This document shows, piece by piece, positions 46,681 to 57,560 of a DNA stretch of 64,000 nt (positions are counted from its first letter, which is position 1; every line of letters starts with the position of its first letter). Below the pieces are notes generated by a model, which was given only the letters and a program-made list of their open reading frames with translations, did no database searches and was not told the DNA's origin. The translations under genes were made by a program, and so were the position numbers. This DNA comes from Diphasiastrum complanatum (Eukaryota; Streptophyta; Lycopodiopsida; Lycopodiales; Lycopodiaceae), in contig CM055102.1 of assembly GCA_029204225.1 (NCBI GenBank), positions 4,231,947 to 4,295,946 on the forward strand. The letters are read 5' to 3'.

Positions 46681-48180
46681 TTCTTGATGAACCAATAATC
46701 AAATCGTCCGAAGTAGTTATATTGAAGAAAGACAGAATCACAGGTTCGATGATGAAAAAACAAGCAAAGCAACATTATAATACAGTCCTGAAATGGGAAA
46801 ATCCCCCTCAAAAGACCGATTCAAAGGAAGGGCCACCTCTATTGGATAAAGGCAAAGGAAAAGTCAAGAATGATTCTTCAAGTCAGATTTCCACCAAGAC
46901 ATCATCGTCTAGGAAGTCTTCGCCTGTGAAGAAAGATTTATCATCCCGAAAGTCATCACCTCCACAATCAATTCCTGCTAAGAAGACTAAACGAAGATCC
47001 AAGACAAGTCCTTTTGAAAAAGAACAAGCAAATGTAGTCCAGCATGATATGCCAGAGCATTTTAAACGTTATACACTAGATGATGTGGTTATCATGTTAC
47101 CTAAAGCACATCGTGAACCTGAAGAACACATGCTGGAATCTAAAGAGGTTTACGATGGCCCAACTAGGACACAGCCAATGAATCTTGCAGAACTAGGAGA
47201 ACCGGAAAAGATTGTACAAGTGGGATCACAACTTACTCCTGAACAGTATCAATCACTCCGTTTGTTACTTATTAAGTATCAAGATTGCTTTGCATGGAAT
47301 TATCAAGATTTGAAGGGTATTCCGACATCAGTTATTGAACATACCATACCTTTAGTACCTGATGCAGTACCAAAGGTTACAAACTTTTATCGCTGTAATC
47401 CTAATGTGGCAGATTTGATAAAGAAAGAACTTCAGAGATTGCTTGATGTCGATTTCATTTATGAGATCAAGCATACCGAATGGATTTCATTGATTGTCAT
47501 TGTTCCTAAGAAAAATGGAAAATTGCGAATCTGTGTGAATCTCAAAGCATTGAATAAAGTGACACGGAATGATCACTTTTCGTTACCTTTTACTGAAAGC
47601 ATTTTGGATCGCCTTGCTGGAGCGGAAGCTTATAGTTTCCTGGATGGATTTAGTGGTTACAACCAAGTTAAGATTGCACCTGCCGATCGCCACAAAACTG
47701 CTTTTGCAACAGAATAGGACACCTACACTTACAAAGCAATGCTGTTTGGACTCTATAATGCACCAAGTTCATTCCAAAGAGTAATGCAATTTGCCTTTAA
47801 AGATTATCTGCAGAAATTTCTTGAAATTTACTTGGACGACTTGGGAGTTCATAGTACAGATACAGACCACTTGGATCGATTGGAGAAAGTCTTTGAAAGA
47901 TGTCTCAAATATCAGATTTCTCTAAATCCAGAAAAATGCCAGATATGGTTTCTCACGGAGTGGTGCATGGACATGTGATATCAAGACATGGTATTGCCAC
48001 CGATTATTCTAAGATCAAAGTTATTGTGGAATTGCCACCGCCAGCAACAATTCGAGGAGTTTATGTGTTTATGGGTCATGCGAACTACTATCGAATTTTT
48101 ATTATTTTCTTTGCGAATTTAGCACGACCTATATACAGCTTAACTATTGTTCCTATTTGGACAGTAGAGGCGTTATAAAC
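46680..48180 (+). pseudogene. Gypsy-3 reverse transcriptase
   Basis: A frame of 369 codons to 47717 contains a lysine/serine-rich linker and the RT fingers and palm: HTIPLVPDAVPKVTNFYRCN, IVPKKNGKLRICVNLKALNK, and YSFLDGFSGYNQVKIAP with the first catalytic Asp. A stop in place of Glu-x follows FATE at 47715, then the next frame has AMLFGLYNAPSSFQRVMQFA and the catalytic YLDD in EIYLDDLGVHS. A frameshift near 47975 leads to the thumb region (MGHANYYRIFI). All catalytic aspartates are present. Confidence 0.9.
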
Positions 48181-48690
48181 CTTTGAAAAGTTAAAAAAAG
48201 CATTATCTTCAACACCAATACTGCATTCTCCAGATTGGACATTAGAGTTTCATGTTTATACGGATGCCTCAAAATACGCCATTGGATCAGTTTTGACGCA
48301 GCCAGGTGACTATAAGAAGGATTATCCTATACGATTTGCAAGCAAACAGCTTACATATCCAGAGAAGAATTACTCAACAACAGAACGTGAAGTGCTAGCC
48401 ATGATTATTTTTGTTCGGAAATTTCGTCTCTACCTCATGGATACACACTTTGCATTTTATACGGATCATCAATCATTACTTTACTTGGTAAATAAGACGT
48501 GTAATACTGGACGTATTGCAAGATGGTTATTATTATTGACTGAATTTGACTTTCGAATTGTGGTCAGAAAGGGGAAGCAACATTATCTAGCCGATCACGT
48601 TTCGCGAATTGAATCGACACCAGTTAATACTGAAGTGGATGATGAACTGCTAGATGTTGCGTTGTTCTATGTTGAAGCAGTACCTGAGTG
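48181..48690 (+). pseudogene. Gypsy-3 RNase H
   Basis: The RT-associated RNase H reads FHVYTDASKYAIGSVLTQ (first Asp), NYSTTEREVLAMIIFVRKFR (Glu), and HFAFYTDHQSLLYLV (second Asp), ending with HYLADHVSRIES. The frame is open from 48179 through to 48955 and is continuous with the integrase N-terminus. Confidence 0.9.
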
Positions 48691-49940
48691 GGCGACAGAT
48701 ATTGTTGAGTACCTGATGCTAGGACAATCAAATGACTCTTTGACAAAAGTACAGAAAAGACAACTGATTCATAAGGCTCAACCTTATCAATTAATTGCAG
48801 GACAATTGTATCGTCGTGGATTAGATAATATTTTACGAAGATGTGTTTTACCACATGAAGTACTAGATTTAATCATGTTTGCACATGATGGCATGGGTGG
48901 AGGACACCTCTCTACAGATGTTATTGTTCGGTTGTTGGTGGCCTACGCTTCATAAGGACACATAAAATTTTATTCAGACATGTGATGTCTGCCAGCAAGC
49001 ACGACGGCCTACTCGACAAAATTATGAACCCTTACATCCGGTTTTATCACAAGCACCGTTTGAAAAATGGGGACTGGATTATGTTGGTCCTATTCATCCC
49101 GATGTGCAAGGATCTCAGGCCTGATACATTATCGTCGCAACTGATTATATGACCAAGTGGGTTGAAGCCAAAGCTGTCAAAGTGGCTGATGTGAAATCTA
49201 CGGCCAAGTTTCTATATGAAAATATTATAATCAGATTTGGATGTTTGATCGAAATTGTCAATGATTGGGGTACACACTTTGTTAATCAAACAATAAAGTG
49301 TTTACTGGAAGATTTTTTTGTTATTCACAGATCTAGTACTCCCTATTATCCCAGAGGGAATGGCCAAGCTGAATCTTCCAACAAGATTCTCTGCACCATT
49401 ATGACAAAGACAGTTGAAGCAAGTCGGTCTGATTGGGAACATAAACTGTATGCAACATTATGGGCATTCAGAACCGCTTACAAAAATAGTACAAATCAAA
49501 CACCTTTTCAACTGGTTTATGGTCAAGATGTTGTTATGCCAATTGAATTTTTAATTCCATCTTTACGCATAGCAGCAACGGAACAATTAAATGATGATCA
49601 GTCTTTACAACTTCGTCATGAAGCGTTGCACAAATTATGTGAAACCCGATTGATGACAGCTCATGCCTTAGCAGCAGAGAAAGCCCACTGCAAGGCATGG
49701 CACGATCGTCGATTGCACAAGTAAGATCTGGAAGCAGGAGATCTTGCATTGATGTACAAAACCAAGCTGATCAAGGGCAAGTTGAAGTTTACTGGTGAAA
49801 GCACATATAAAGTGAAGGAAATTCTGAACTATGGCGCAATAATTCTTGAGCGCTTGGATAGAAAACGATTTGATACTTCGGTAAATGGCAGTCGATTACG
49901 CAAGTTTTGGCAGCCTGCTCCGCCAGTTCAGCAAGCCTAA
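48691..49940 (+). pseudogene. Gypsy-3 integrase
   Basis: The zinc-binding HHCC region is at about 48890-49010 (GGGHLSTDVIV and CDVCQQARRPTRQNY), cut by a stop/frameshift at 48953. The DDE core follows: FEKWGLDYVGPIHPD with the first Asp, a stop at 49122, then IVNDWGTHFVNQT with the second Asp and NGQAESSNKI with the Glu. FRTAYKNSTNQTPFQLVYGQ completes the core. The C-terminal part (LITGKLKFTGES-like region with VNGSRLRKFW) ends at 49938. Confidence 0.9.
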
Positions 49941-50367
49941 TCTCAATATATTTTTTCATTTTTTTTTTTTTTTAATTTTTTGTTTTCAGTATTTAATTTG
50001 CTGACTTTTTTTTGGAAAAAGACAGTTAAAAAAAAATAAGGAAAGACTGATGAGCAAAAGTCAGGAAGTCATCAGCATAAGGAAAAGGAAACACAATATT
50101 TTTTTTTTTATGGAAAATGACTTTGAAAACCACTGTTTTGGGCAGATTTGGCCAATACAGTATCAGAAACCTTTGCTGAGCTCTCAGACTATATATCCAC
50201 CCTTGATTTATCTAAATTGAGGTGGGCGAAGGATTCTGACTAGAGAAAATTCAATTTCTGAGTCGGGCGAATGTTTAGTAATATGCCATTTTGGGAACCT
50301 TCGCCGAGCATCACATATTTTTTTCATATACTCACAGTAGCATTGAATTGAACTCAATGGGTCTAGC
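49941..50367 (+). other. Gypsy-3 3' untranslated region
   Basis: T-rich and A-rich runs near 49950-50110, then phrases such as AACCTTCGCCGAGC near 50298 and AACCTTTGCTGAG near 50169 that recall the AACCTTCGCAGA units of the Gypsy-1 3' region. No coding potential. Confidence 0.55.
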
Positions 50368-50882
50368 TTCCACACTTTTTTAAATTTGAATAAAAAGAGA
50401 GGCAATACTGGACCAATAGGATTCAGAGGCCAGGGTCCTCTCTACTATAAAAAGGGACCAACTCGAGTTGCTTCTGATGTTCATTTCCTCATTTTAATAA
50501 AGCAGATTGGTTCTCTTTAGAAATGGATTGATGAATGTCCTTGCTCTTCCTCTCTTTTCCTCCATTTCTCATGCTTTCTTTGGATTTTGCTGATTGTTGG
50601 ATCTGATCATTATTGGGATTGCTATTTCTTATGCTTTTTGTGAGAGAGAAAGGGAGAGAGAGAAGAGTAAGTTTCTACTGTTGTTGTGGATTTAGGGTAA
50701 ATGGAAGTAGGGTTAATTGATGTAGTGTTAATGCTTAGTGTTAATGGATGTAGTGTTATATCTTCCATTCATGTTGAAATCTGAACTAAACCACCGCTCT
50801 CATGGGAACGAACCTACGCGTGACAACTAACTCCGTCTCTTTGATGCTAGATTGACGAGATCTTGGATTCACGTTAGGCAAG
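50368..50882 (+). repeat. Gypsy-3 right direct repeat (LTR), 515 bp
   Basis: Partner of 45417-45935, with TATA-like CTACTATAAAAAGGGACC near 50442 and a CT-rich stretch TTGCTCTTCCTCTCTTTTCC. Divergence between copies is modest, mostly scattered substitutions and small indels. Confidence 0.85.
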
Positions 50883-50884
50883 GA

Positions 50885-51290
50885 AAGAAACCCACTACAA
50901 TGTCTGGGCCTCGGATACATGGCCGATCTGAGTATCCAAAATGTTGAGGATGATCAACGTGAAAGCCTTTCTTCAGCTTCCATATGGTGATTGCTGCATC
51001 ATCTACTTCGGGTTTCTCTTCTACACACCTGTAATAATGTTATACAATTTTTTAGCCATTAGCACTGTTTTCATCTTAAATTTTTACAGATGGTAATTGG
51101 CTCCATCAAACTTGTCCATGATAGGACTGGCTTTCCCTTGGGAATCCATGTGGAAGATTAGTCTAGGTGATAGGAATAACTATCAGTGACTTAAGTATGA
51201 AAATCTAATGCTAAATTACAAAACAAGAAGACAATTACTCTATCGGCTAGTAGAGTCTTGTTATTGTGGAAGCTTATCAGGCTACAAAAA
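50885..51290 (-). pseudogene. Copia-G gag N-terminus
   Basis: Starting about 140 bases after the primer site, the minus strand reads MDSQGKASPIMDKFDGANYH then KFKMKTVLMAKKLYNIITGV, the N-terminal UBN2/DUF4219 region of a copia gag. It has two stops and a frameshift. It ends at ILNILDTQIG-like sequence with the wording of SEAQTL, directly against the Gypsy-3 LTR. The rest of the element is missing. Confidence 0.75.
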
Positions 51291-51305
51291 ATAGCTCTGA
51301 TACCA
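51291..51305 (-). other. Copia-G primer binding site
   Basis: Minus strand reads TGGTATCAGAGCTAT directly beside the CCCAACA end of the LTR, the typical initiator tRNA-Met primer site. Confidence 0.92.
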
Positions 51306-52533
51306 TGTTGGGAAAGAGGGGTGTGAGAAACAAAAATAGCTCGAAAAAAAACGAACTCGAAACTCAAAAAAAAAAAAAAACTCAAACGGAAAGTGTTTGT
51401 GCGCAACGGAATGAGATATCTCACTTTTTCCTTAAGCATGACTACGCCTATCAGACACGAACAGAATGTTAGTGATAGAAGTCATGTTCGATCTGATTAT
51501 GTAGCCAAACATTAAGCAACAAAACATCAGAAAGATAATTTGTCGCGAACAACTAGACAAATTATTAGTCGCGAATAATTCGCGAAGGGCTAGACAGAGC
51601 TCAACTGATAATCAGTCACGAATTAGTCGCGAAAGACAAGACTAAATATTAGTCGTGAACATCTAGACTAACAATAATTTGCTAAGGACAGACTACCAGA
51701 TTAAGCAATAAGAGAGTCAGACATGAATGTAGAAAAGCATAGCAATATTGACACAAATCTGAACGCAGAACAAACAGAGTTGTAATCAGATTAAATATAG
51801 CGAAATATACAGGTTAATAATGCAGGTGAGCACAAGACAATAGCGGACGAAATCACATGCTTCACAAAGCTAATCCAATCTGTAAAAGGAATAAACCTAA
51901 TACTGACAATACAAAAATTCGATGCGCAAAAACATCTACTTCGTCTATCTCTAATAAGCTTCTGATGCTATTATGCTTGTTGCTTATTTCTCATCTAAGT
52001 TCTCACACTTATAGAATATGCAGATGGTATTCAATATTATATACATATTTTTATAGGTGTGCAGATGAAGAAAGTACAAAGTGGATGTGCTGTCTGTGGG
52101 AGATCGCGGGTGGCTACTGTCGTTGTCAAATCTGTTTGCACAGTTGCATGGTATGAGCGTGAGAAGGCCGCGACGTCAGTCTTCGCTGAAATGAATGTTG
52201 GTGAAGATGCAAAAAATGTAACACTCTGATAAATGCCTTAAGATTTGATTTACAGGGTGCCTTCGCTTTTCTATAAGGGCACCTATTGCATTTGTAGGGT
52301 AGTGTCGTCTTTTTTGCCTGCTACAAATCACGTGTAAAAACATAGTGTCACTTTTTTGGCCTTTTTCGCCTGTGAAAACTTTCTTGTATTTATGTAGACA
52401 GTCGCGTTTTATTTGTCTGTCTTATTTTATATGTAAATATGCAGATTGTGTGACAAAATGAGTAAAAATGTAGCAACATGAATGGAGGCAGATTAACATA
52501 GGATTTAGGAGAGTAAAGGAGATAAATCCAACA
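51306..52533 (-). repeat. Copia-G 5' LTR, complete (1,228 bp)
   Basis: Starts TGTTGGGAAAG and ends TCCAACA on the plus strand, so it has TG...CA ends with TGTTGG/CCAACA inverted tips. Its 5' 1.1 kb matches the plus-strand fragment at 24746-25845. It contains repeated AGTCGCGAA motifs near 51540-51660. It sits inside the Copia-H gag. Confidence 0.88.
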
Positions 52534-52983
52534 TTTCAAAGTTTGAGCTTCAGATATGTGGCCAATCTGAGTGTCTAATATATTGAGAATAATAAGCGAA
52601 AAAGCTCTATCATCCTTCGACTTCCACTTTGAGTTGACTATGTCGTCTTCAAGCTTCACTTTGATACCTATGACAACATCCCACAACTTGTTGGCGATTA
52701 GCAAGGTCTTCATCTTCAATTTTCACAAATAGTAATTGCCATCCATTTAGCTTGTCTGCGATAAGACCGACTTTACTTTGAGAATCCATTTGAAACTTTA
52801 GTCTGTCAATAAATCGATGACGTTAAGAATGATGTCGTGCGACGCTACAATTAAAAATCAATTATCTGATACTGAAATTTCATACCACAAATTGATAAAT
52901 ATGATGTTATAAAAATCATCCAATGATATTGATTTGATATCATGAAAGATATCAAGTAGTAGAGCTCTGATATAACAATATAC
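52534..52983 (-). pseudogene. Copia-H gag N-terminus
   Basis: Minus strand reads MDSQSKVGLIADKLNG near 52790, then KMKTLLIANKLWDVVIGIKV and FSLIILNILDTQIGHISEAQ, a UBN2 gag start related to Copia-G. It runs into the Copia-G LTR immediately after EAQTLK. The remainder of the element is not found. Confidence 0.78.
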
Positions 52984-52995
52984 GCTTTGATACCA
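52984..52995 (-). other. Copia-H primer binding site
   Basis: Minus strand reads TGGTATCAAAGC, one mismatch from the tRNA-Met site, directly beside an LTR end (TACAACA). Confidence 0.8.
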
Positions 52996-53359
52996 TGTTG
53001 TATTCTAGATCAAAATACATACAGAGAGATACAGTGAGACATAGAGAGTAGACCAAAAAAGAAAAAGACTAAAAACAAAATAGTTGTGCATGAAAGTCTG
53101 CCAACGAGCAAAACATAGCGAAAGAGCAGAGCGTCAGGCCGCCAACGAGTGAGACACTGACCATCTCGCTCTCAAAATTAAACTAATAATTGATTGCTCT
53201 ATTTTCATGCATCTCCTTGTCTTTCGGTGTCTCGATTGCTAGAATGGAATCTATTCTGTGATGTGTAGTCGTGTGTCTAGGTTCATGTGAGCTTCTGCAC
53301 AAAAGAAAATTCAAAGAAACAAAATCGTTCATGACAACGAAACAAAATCGTTCGTGACA
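52996..53359. repeat. LTR-like segment between two outward-facing primer sites
   Basis: The 364-bp stretch begins TGTTGTATTC and ends GTGACA. On its left is the minus-strand primer site of Copia-H; on its right at 53360-53374 is a degenerate plus-strand primer site (TCGTATTAGAGCTGA) followed by Copia-I gag. It contains the duplicated phrase ACAAAATCGTTC near 53322 and 53342. It may be two truncated LTRs head to head. Confidence 0.55.
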
Positions 53360-53423
53360 TCGTATTAGAGCTGACAGGTTATCACTACTGATATCTAAAC
53401 AATGATTTTCTAGACAACACAAT

Positions 53424-54171
53424 ATGGCTACAACGATCCAGACAAGAGTAGCAATCAGTCTTGATGGCGCAAATTACAAGATTGGAAATTCAAAATCAAA
53501 ACACTTCTGAAGGGTAAAGGCATCTGGTCAGTGACCGAACTCTCAGAGGTGCAACCTCTAGAGGAGACCCGAGGAGAGCTGAATGGATCAGAAAGGATGC
53601 GCGTGCAATGGCGATCATCGTTTCATCCATCAACGAAGATCTACTCATGCAGATTGAAGACTGCGAAAGCAGCCATGCAATATGGAAAAAATTAAAACAG
53701 AAGTATGAAGTGAGACTGAACTTCAGTGATGCATCTTCACAATCAACTGCAATCCATACGATGGGATGGCAACCAGTAAGATCAGCATGTTGAGAAGATC
53801 AGAATGATCTTCGCTCAACTCACTACATCAGGACAAGAGCACCAGGTCCTAGCACCACAATAGCTGATGTGCTTCATGAAGTCTCTACCGACATCCTATC
53901 AGCCATTGAGAATGCTCATACTGAGTCTACCAGATATGACATTCGACAAAGCGATCAATCTTGTCGCTGATGAGAGATTGATGAGGGATGAAGGAGAAGG
54001 AAATAGTGATCAAGAAAAGGCCCTCTTCATGAAAGGAAAGGAGAAATGTCGCATGATCGAGAAAAATACAAACAAATTGTTAATGGTTGGATGCAAAGAA
54101 GGAAATCTCTACCAAGCCAAGATAATCAGCAACTCTGATAGCATATTAAATGCATCAGAGAATGAAGATTA
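53424..54171 (+). pseudogene. Copia-I gag
   Basis: ATG at 53424 begins MATTIQTRVAISLDGANYK, then KFKIKTLLKGKGIWSVTE, a UBN2 gag start. Frameshifts and stops follow near 53475 and 53580; a resumed frame at 53608 has LLMQIEDCESSHAIWKKLKQ, and another at 53867 has LMSLPTSYQ-like SLPTSYQPLRMLILSLPDMT. Beyond MKGKEKCRMI the knuckles and protease are absent and sequence jumps to the end of the protease/pre-integrase spacer. Confidence 0.85.
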
Positions 54172-55280
54172 GCTCTGGCACAGAAGAATGTATCATCTGA
54201 ACACGAGGAACCTGTATGACATGTGTAAGAAAGACATGGTCACAGGTCTAAAGATATCAAGACCCGATACTGAGTTCTGCGAAGCCTGTTAGAAAGGCAA
54301 GTAGCATCGAAATCCATTCACACATGAGGAAAGAAGAGCCAAGGAAGTTCTTGAGCTCATCCAATCAGATGTCTGTGGACCGATGAAAATGGATTCGCTC
54401 TCAAAATCAAGGTATTTTTTGACGTTCATAGATGACTGCAACCGGATGACTATGATCTACTACCTAATGAAGAAATCTGAAGTATTTGATTCCTTCGAGA
54501 AGTTCGTGGCATTTGCAGAGAGACACACTTCAAAGAAGATACAGATCATCAGATCTGACAATAAAGGTGAGTACAAGAGCAAAGAATTTTTAAAATTTTG
54601 CCAAGAACAAGGGATCGAGCATCAGTTTGCTCCTGCATACACACCAGAATATAATGGTGTCGCAGAGAGAAAAACAGAACGCTAGTCGAAAGAGAACAGA
54701 TGCATGATGGCACAGGCTCAATTGCCAAATCAATTCTGGGCTAAGGCAATAGCTGCAACTGTACACCTGCACAATAGATCAACAACAACAACGTTGGAAA
54801 ATAAGACATCGTATGACATGTGGACATGTAGAAAGCCTGATCTATCATACATATGTGTGTTTGGATGTGCAGCATACAAGCACATTCCAAAAGGAAAAAG
54901 GAGCAAGCTCGATGATAAATCAGAGCAAACGATCATGGTCAGGTACTCAAACAGAACACAGGTGTACATGCTCTACAACCCAACCACAAAAAATGTTGTT
55001 TCGAACAGAGATGTGAAATTCGGTGAGTCCACATTCCCTGGACTAAAAGATGAAAGAGGCCATGAGATCTTCACACTGCTGCCAATTCAAGAGGGAGATC
55101 GAGGACAGACGTCAAATCAAAATGTTGAGCCACTGACTCCGAAGTAGCAGGAAGCAGAAGATCAACTCCACGAACAAGAAACGTTTGAGTAGTGATGAAA
55201 TGAACCCAGAAGGTCAACAAGGCAGTTACGCAGAAAATCTTCAGTGGAGCAAAGACACGCAATTCGAGTACTACAGCTTC
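54172..55280 (+). pseudogene. Copia-I integrase
   Basis: GAG-pre-integrase (MYHLNTRNLYDMCKK) at about 54190 has stops at 54290 and 54301 that replace residues of the zinc site. The core frame at 54383-54685 is clean: YFLTFIDDCNRMTMIYYL, IIRSDNKGEYKSKEFLKFCQ and YNGVAERKTER, keeping the second Asp and the Glu. The first catalytic Asp (QSDVCGP) is just before it. A stop near 54684 and the C-terminal frame at 54704-55147 (QFWAKAIAATVHLHNRSTTT, VFGCAAYKHIPKGK) follow. Confidence 0.88.
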
Positions 55281-55289
55281 ACTGAAGAG

Positions 55290-56545
55290 CCAACAACATA
55301 TTAAGAAGCTGTCCAGAGTCTAGAGGGAGAATACTAGAAGTAGGCAATGTCAGAGGAGATCGAGTAGATGAGGCGAAACGAGGCATGGACACTACAACCA
55401 CTGTCAGAAAACAGGAAAATCGTCGACTACAAGTGGGTGTACAAAAAAAAATGAAATCAGATGGCACTGTTGGCCGTTACAAGACAAGGCTTGTCGCGAA
55501 GCGCTACACAGAGAGATATGGTGTTGATTATTTTGACACATATTCGCCGATGGTCAAGATGACAAGCATACGACTACTCCTTGCATACACCACAAGGCAC
55601 AATCTAGAAATTCACCAGATTGATGTGAAGATAGCCTTTCCACGGAGATCTAGAGGAGGAAATGTTTATGAAGCAGCCTGAAGAATTTGAAGACCCTGAC
55701 AATCGACAATATGTCTGTCGGTTGTAGAGATGCATCTATGGTCAAAAACAGACATCACAAGCTTGGTATAAAAGCTCGATAGTCTTCTGAAGTCTCTAGA
55801 CTTTAATCCTACACAACCGGACTATAATGTCTACATAAAAAGAGTAGGAAAAGATTTTGTGATACTGACTATTTTCATGGACAATTCTCTGATGATAGAA
55901 ATTTTTTGGATGCTGATCAAAGACAAGAAGAGTCAGATTTCTGTAAGTTATGAAATCACAAATCTAGGAGAAGCAACGAAATGCCTTGGGCTGGAGATCA
56001 GAAGAGATCGAAAAAAGGGCACAATGCACCTGAGTCAGTCTAAATATACCAGAAAGGTGCTCAAGCAGTATCACATAATGGATTGCAAAGAAAAGGCCAC
56101 ACCAATGATTGCTGGTGCCAAGCTGACGAAGCAGGATTGTCCAAAGACAGAAGAGGAAGAACAGAAGATGGCAGGTATACCCTACCAAAACCTAATCGGT
56201 AGTCTGATGTACCTTACAATTTGTACCAGACCCAATCTAGCTTTCTTTGTTTATGCCTTAAGCCAATTCTCTTCCAATCCTGGCATGGCACATTGGCAAA
56301 TGGCAAAACGAATCCTAAAGTATATGAAGGGTACCCAGAATATGGGATTAACCTACAGAGTTGAAAACGAGAGAAAAGGATTCGAGTTGCACCACATACG
56401 ACAGCAAGTCCATAACTGGAGGATGTACCATAGCGTGTGGAGCTGCAATCAGTTGGATATGCAAAAAGCAAATCTTGGTAGTTCAGTCCTCTTGCGAAGT
56501 GTTAGCCGATATTTTCGCACGTCGGGTTGATATTGAGGTTTAAGT
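55290..56545 (+). pseudogene. Copia-I reverse transcriptase and truncated RNase H
   Basis: RT fingers (YKTRLVAKRYTERYGVDYFD, SIRLLLAYTTRHNLEIHQID) are in a frame to 55681; several stops follow to about 55858. The catalytic box reads FMDN instead of YVDD at about 55875, so the second Asp is lost. RT end and RNase H start are open (LGEATKCLGLEI, HLSQSKYTRKVLKQYHIMDC). Near 56495 RNase H jumps from SSCE directly to VLADIFARR, deleting its centre. The frame ends at 56541. Confidence 0.88.
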
Positions 56546-57560
56546 TTGCAATAATTGAAAAAACCGGCATGTAAAACCCGGTTATTAGAGAAAAATCGGC
56601 ACAAATTTGCCTTAGAACTGGGTCCCAGCCCGTCCTAAAGTGGCTAGACACAGTTTAAAAGTAAGAAACTGATTTTCGAAAAAATCGTCAAAAATATTTT
56701 GTGGTCAAGTTTTGTAACACCGAGCCAAAAGTGTCGGTCCACCTAGAATTGGATCCCAGCCAGCCCTAAATGAGGCTAGAGCAAATTTTTCGGACTTAGA
56801 AATGGCTGGTAAATATTTTACAGCTTTTCAAAAAAATGGCCAGTTGTAAAAAAAATAGCCAGTATGACTGTGCTAAAATCTCACCATGTAATGAGTCCAT
56901 TTTTACTAATATATGATCACTCAGTGTATTTTCCAGGGAAACTGTGTTGTCGTGGGAGCCCTAGTCATGAATGCCAAAAAAGTCAACCACAGAAGAGAAA
57001 ATCGAGAAAGAAAAGTTTCGAGTAAAAACGGGACCGAAAAATATGGATTCAGTGTCAAGGAGACACAGAAGCCCTAACGGCAAAGTTTGGGCAATTTACG
57101 GGCAATTAATGAAATGTGCGGGCCAAGTGGTTACCCAACAGGCCAAAAATCTAGACAAATGAGCAGTAGGCACATGACCCTTGAAAAATCGAAGGAAGGC
57201 CAAAAACACAGGTACCCAAAGGAAAACGAAGGCCGCCTACTAAAAATAGGGGTTGAAAAAGGGCCTCACCCAAAATTTGGATATTAAATGCCAAAACACC
57301 TTGGAGGCTAAAAGAATTTGGGAGGTACACCCACTAGCCATTGACATTTTTAGGGTGTACAAAAGGGGAAACTTGAATGGCCTCCCTAGCCTTTGACAAA
57401 AATTGCATCTTGGCTAGTTTTGGAAGAGTGCCTTGAATGCACCACTCCCCCACTCTCTTATGGAGGCCACTAGGTGTACTATCAAATGGGTTGAGGACAA
57501 ATGGCAAAGAGGGCTTGAAGGGCATGAAAATTGGCAAAGCCTCATTTTGAAGGGGGACAC
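56546..57560. other. Region without genes, internal duplication
   Basis: A diverged 36-bp direct duplication occurs at 56613-56648 and 56744-56780 (TGGATCCCAGCC or TGGGTCCCAGCC core). Short frames in 56971-57290 have no family resemblance. The stretch may be U3 sequence of a gypsy LTR, given the TATA-like element that follows. Confidence 0.45.

Larger units (their letters stand above)
45417..50882 (+). mobile_element. Gypsy-3, Ty3/gypsy element lacking gag
   Basis: Domain order protease, RT, RNase H, integrase between direct repeats defines Ty3/gypsy. The polyprotein is interrupted by stops (46068, 47715, 48176, 49122) and frameshifts (near 46675 and 47980), but long stretches remain open, making it the best-preserved pol in the window. 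Gag and the primer site are missing because the left LTR abuts the protease. The right LTR abuts Copia-G gag without a visible target duplication. Confidence 0.9.
53360..56545 (+). mobile_element. Copia-I, decayed copia, same family as Copia-A
   Basis: Degenerate primer site, gag, GAG-pre-integrase, integrase, RT and part of RNase H in order on the plus strand. Sequence identity to Copia-A is obvious in integrase (KKSEVFDSFEKFVAFAERHT) and RNase H (YQNLIGSLMYLTICTRPN). The zinc knuckles and protease are missing, and the end of RNase H is cut off. No 3' LTR resembling that of Copia-A follows. Confidence 0.9.
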
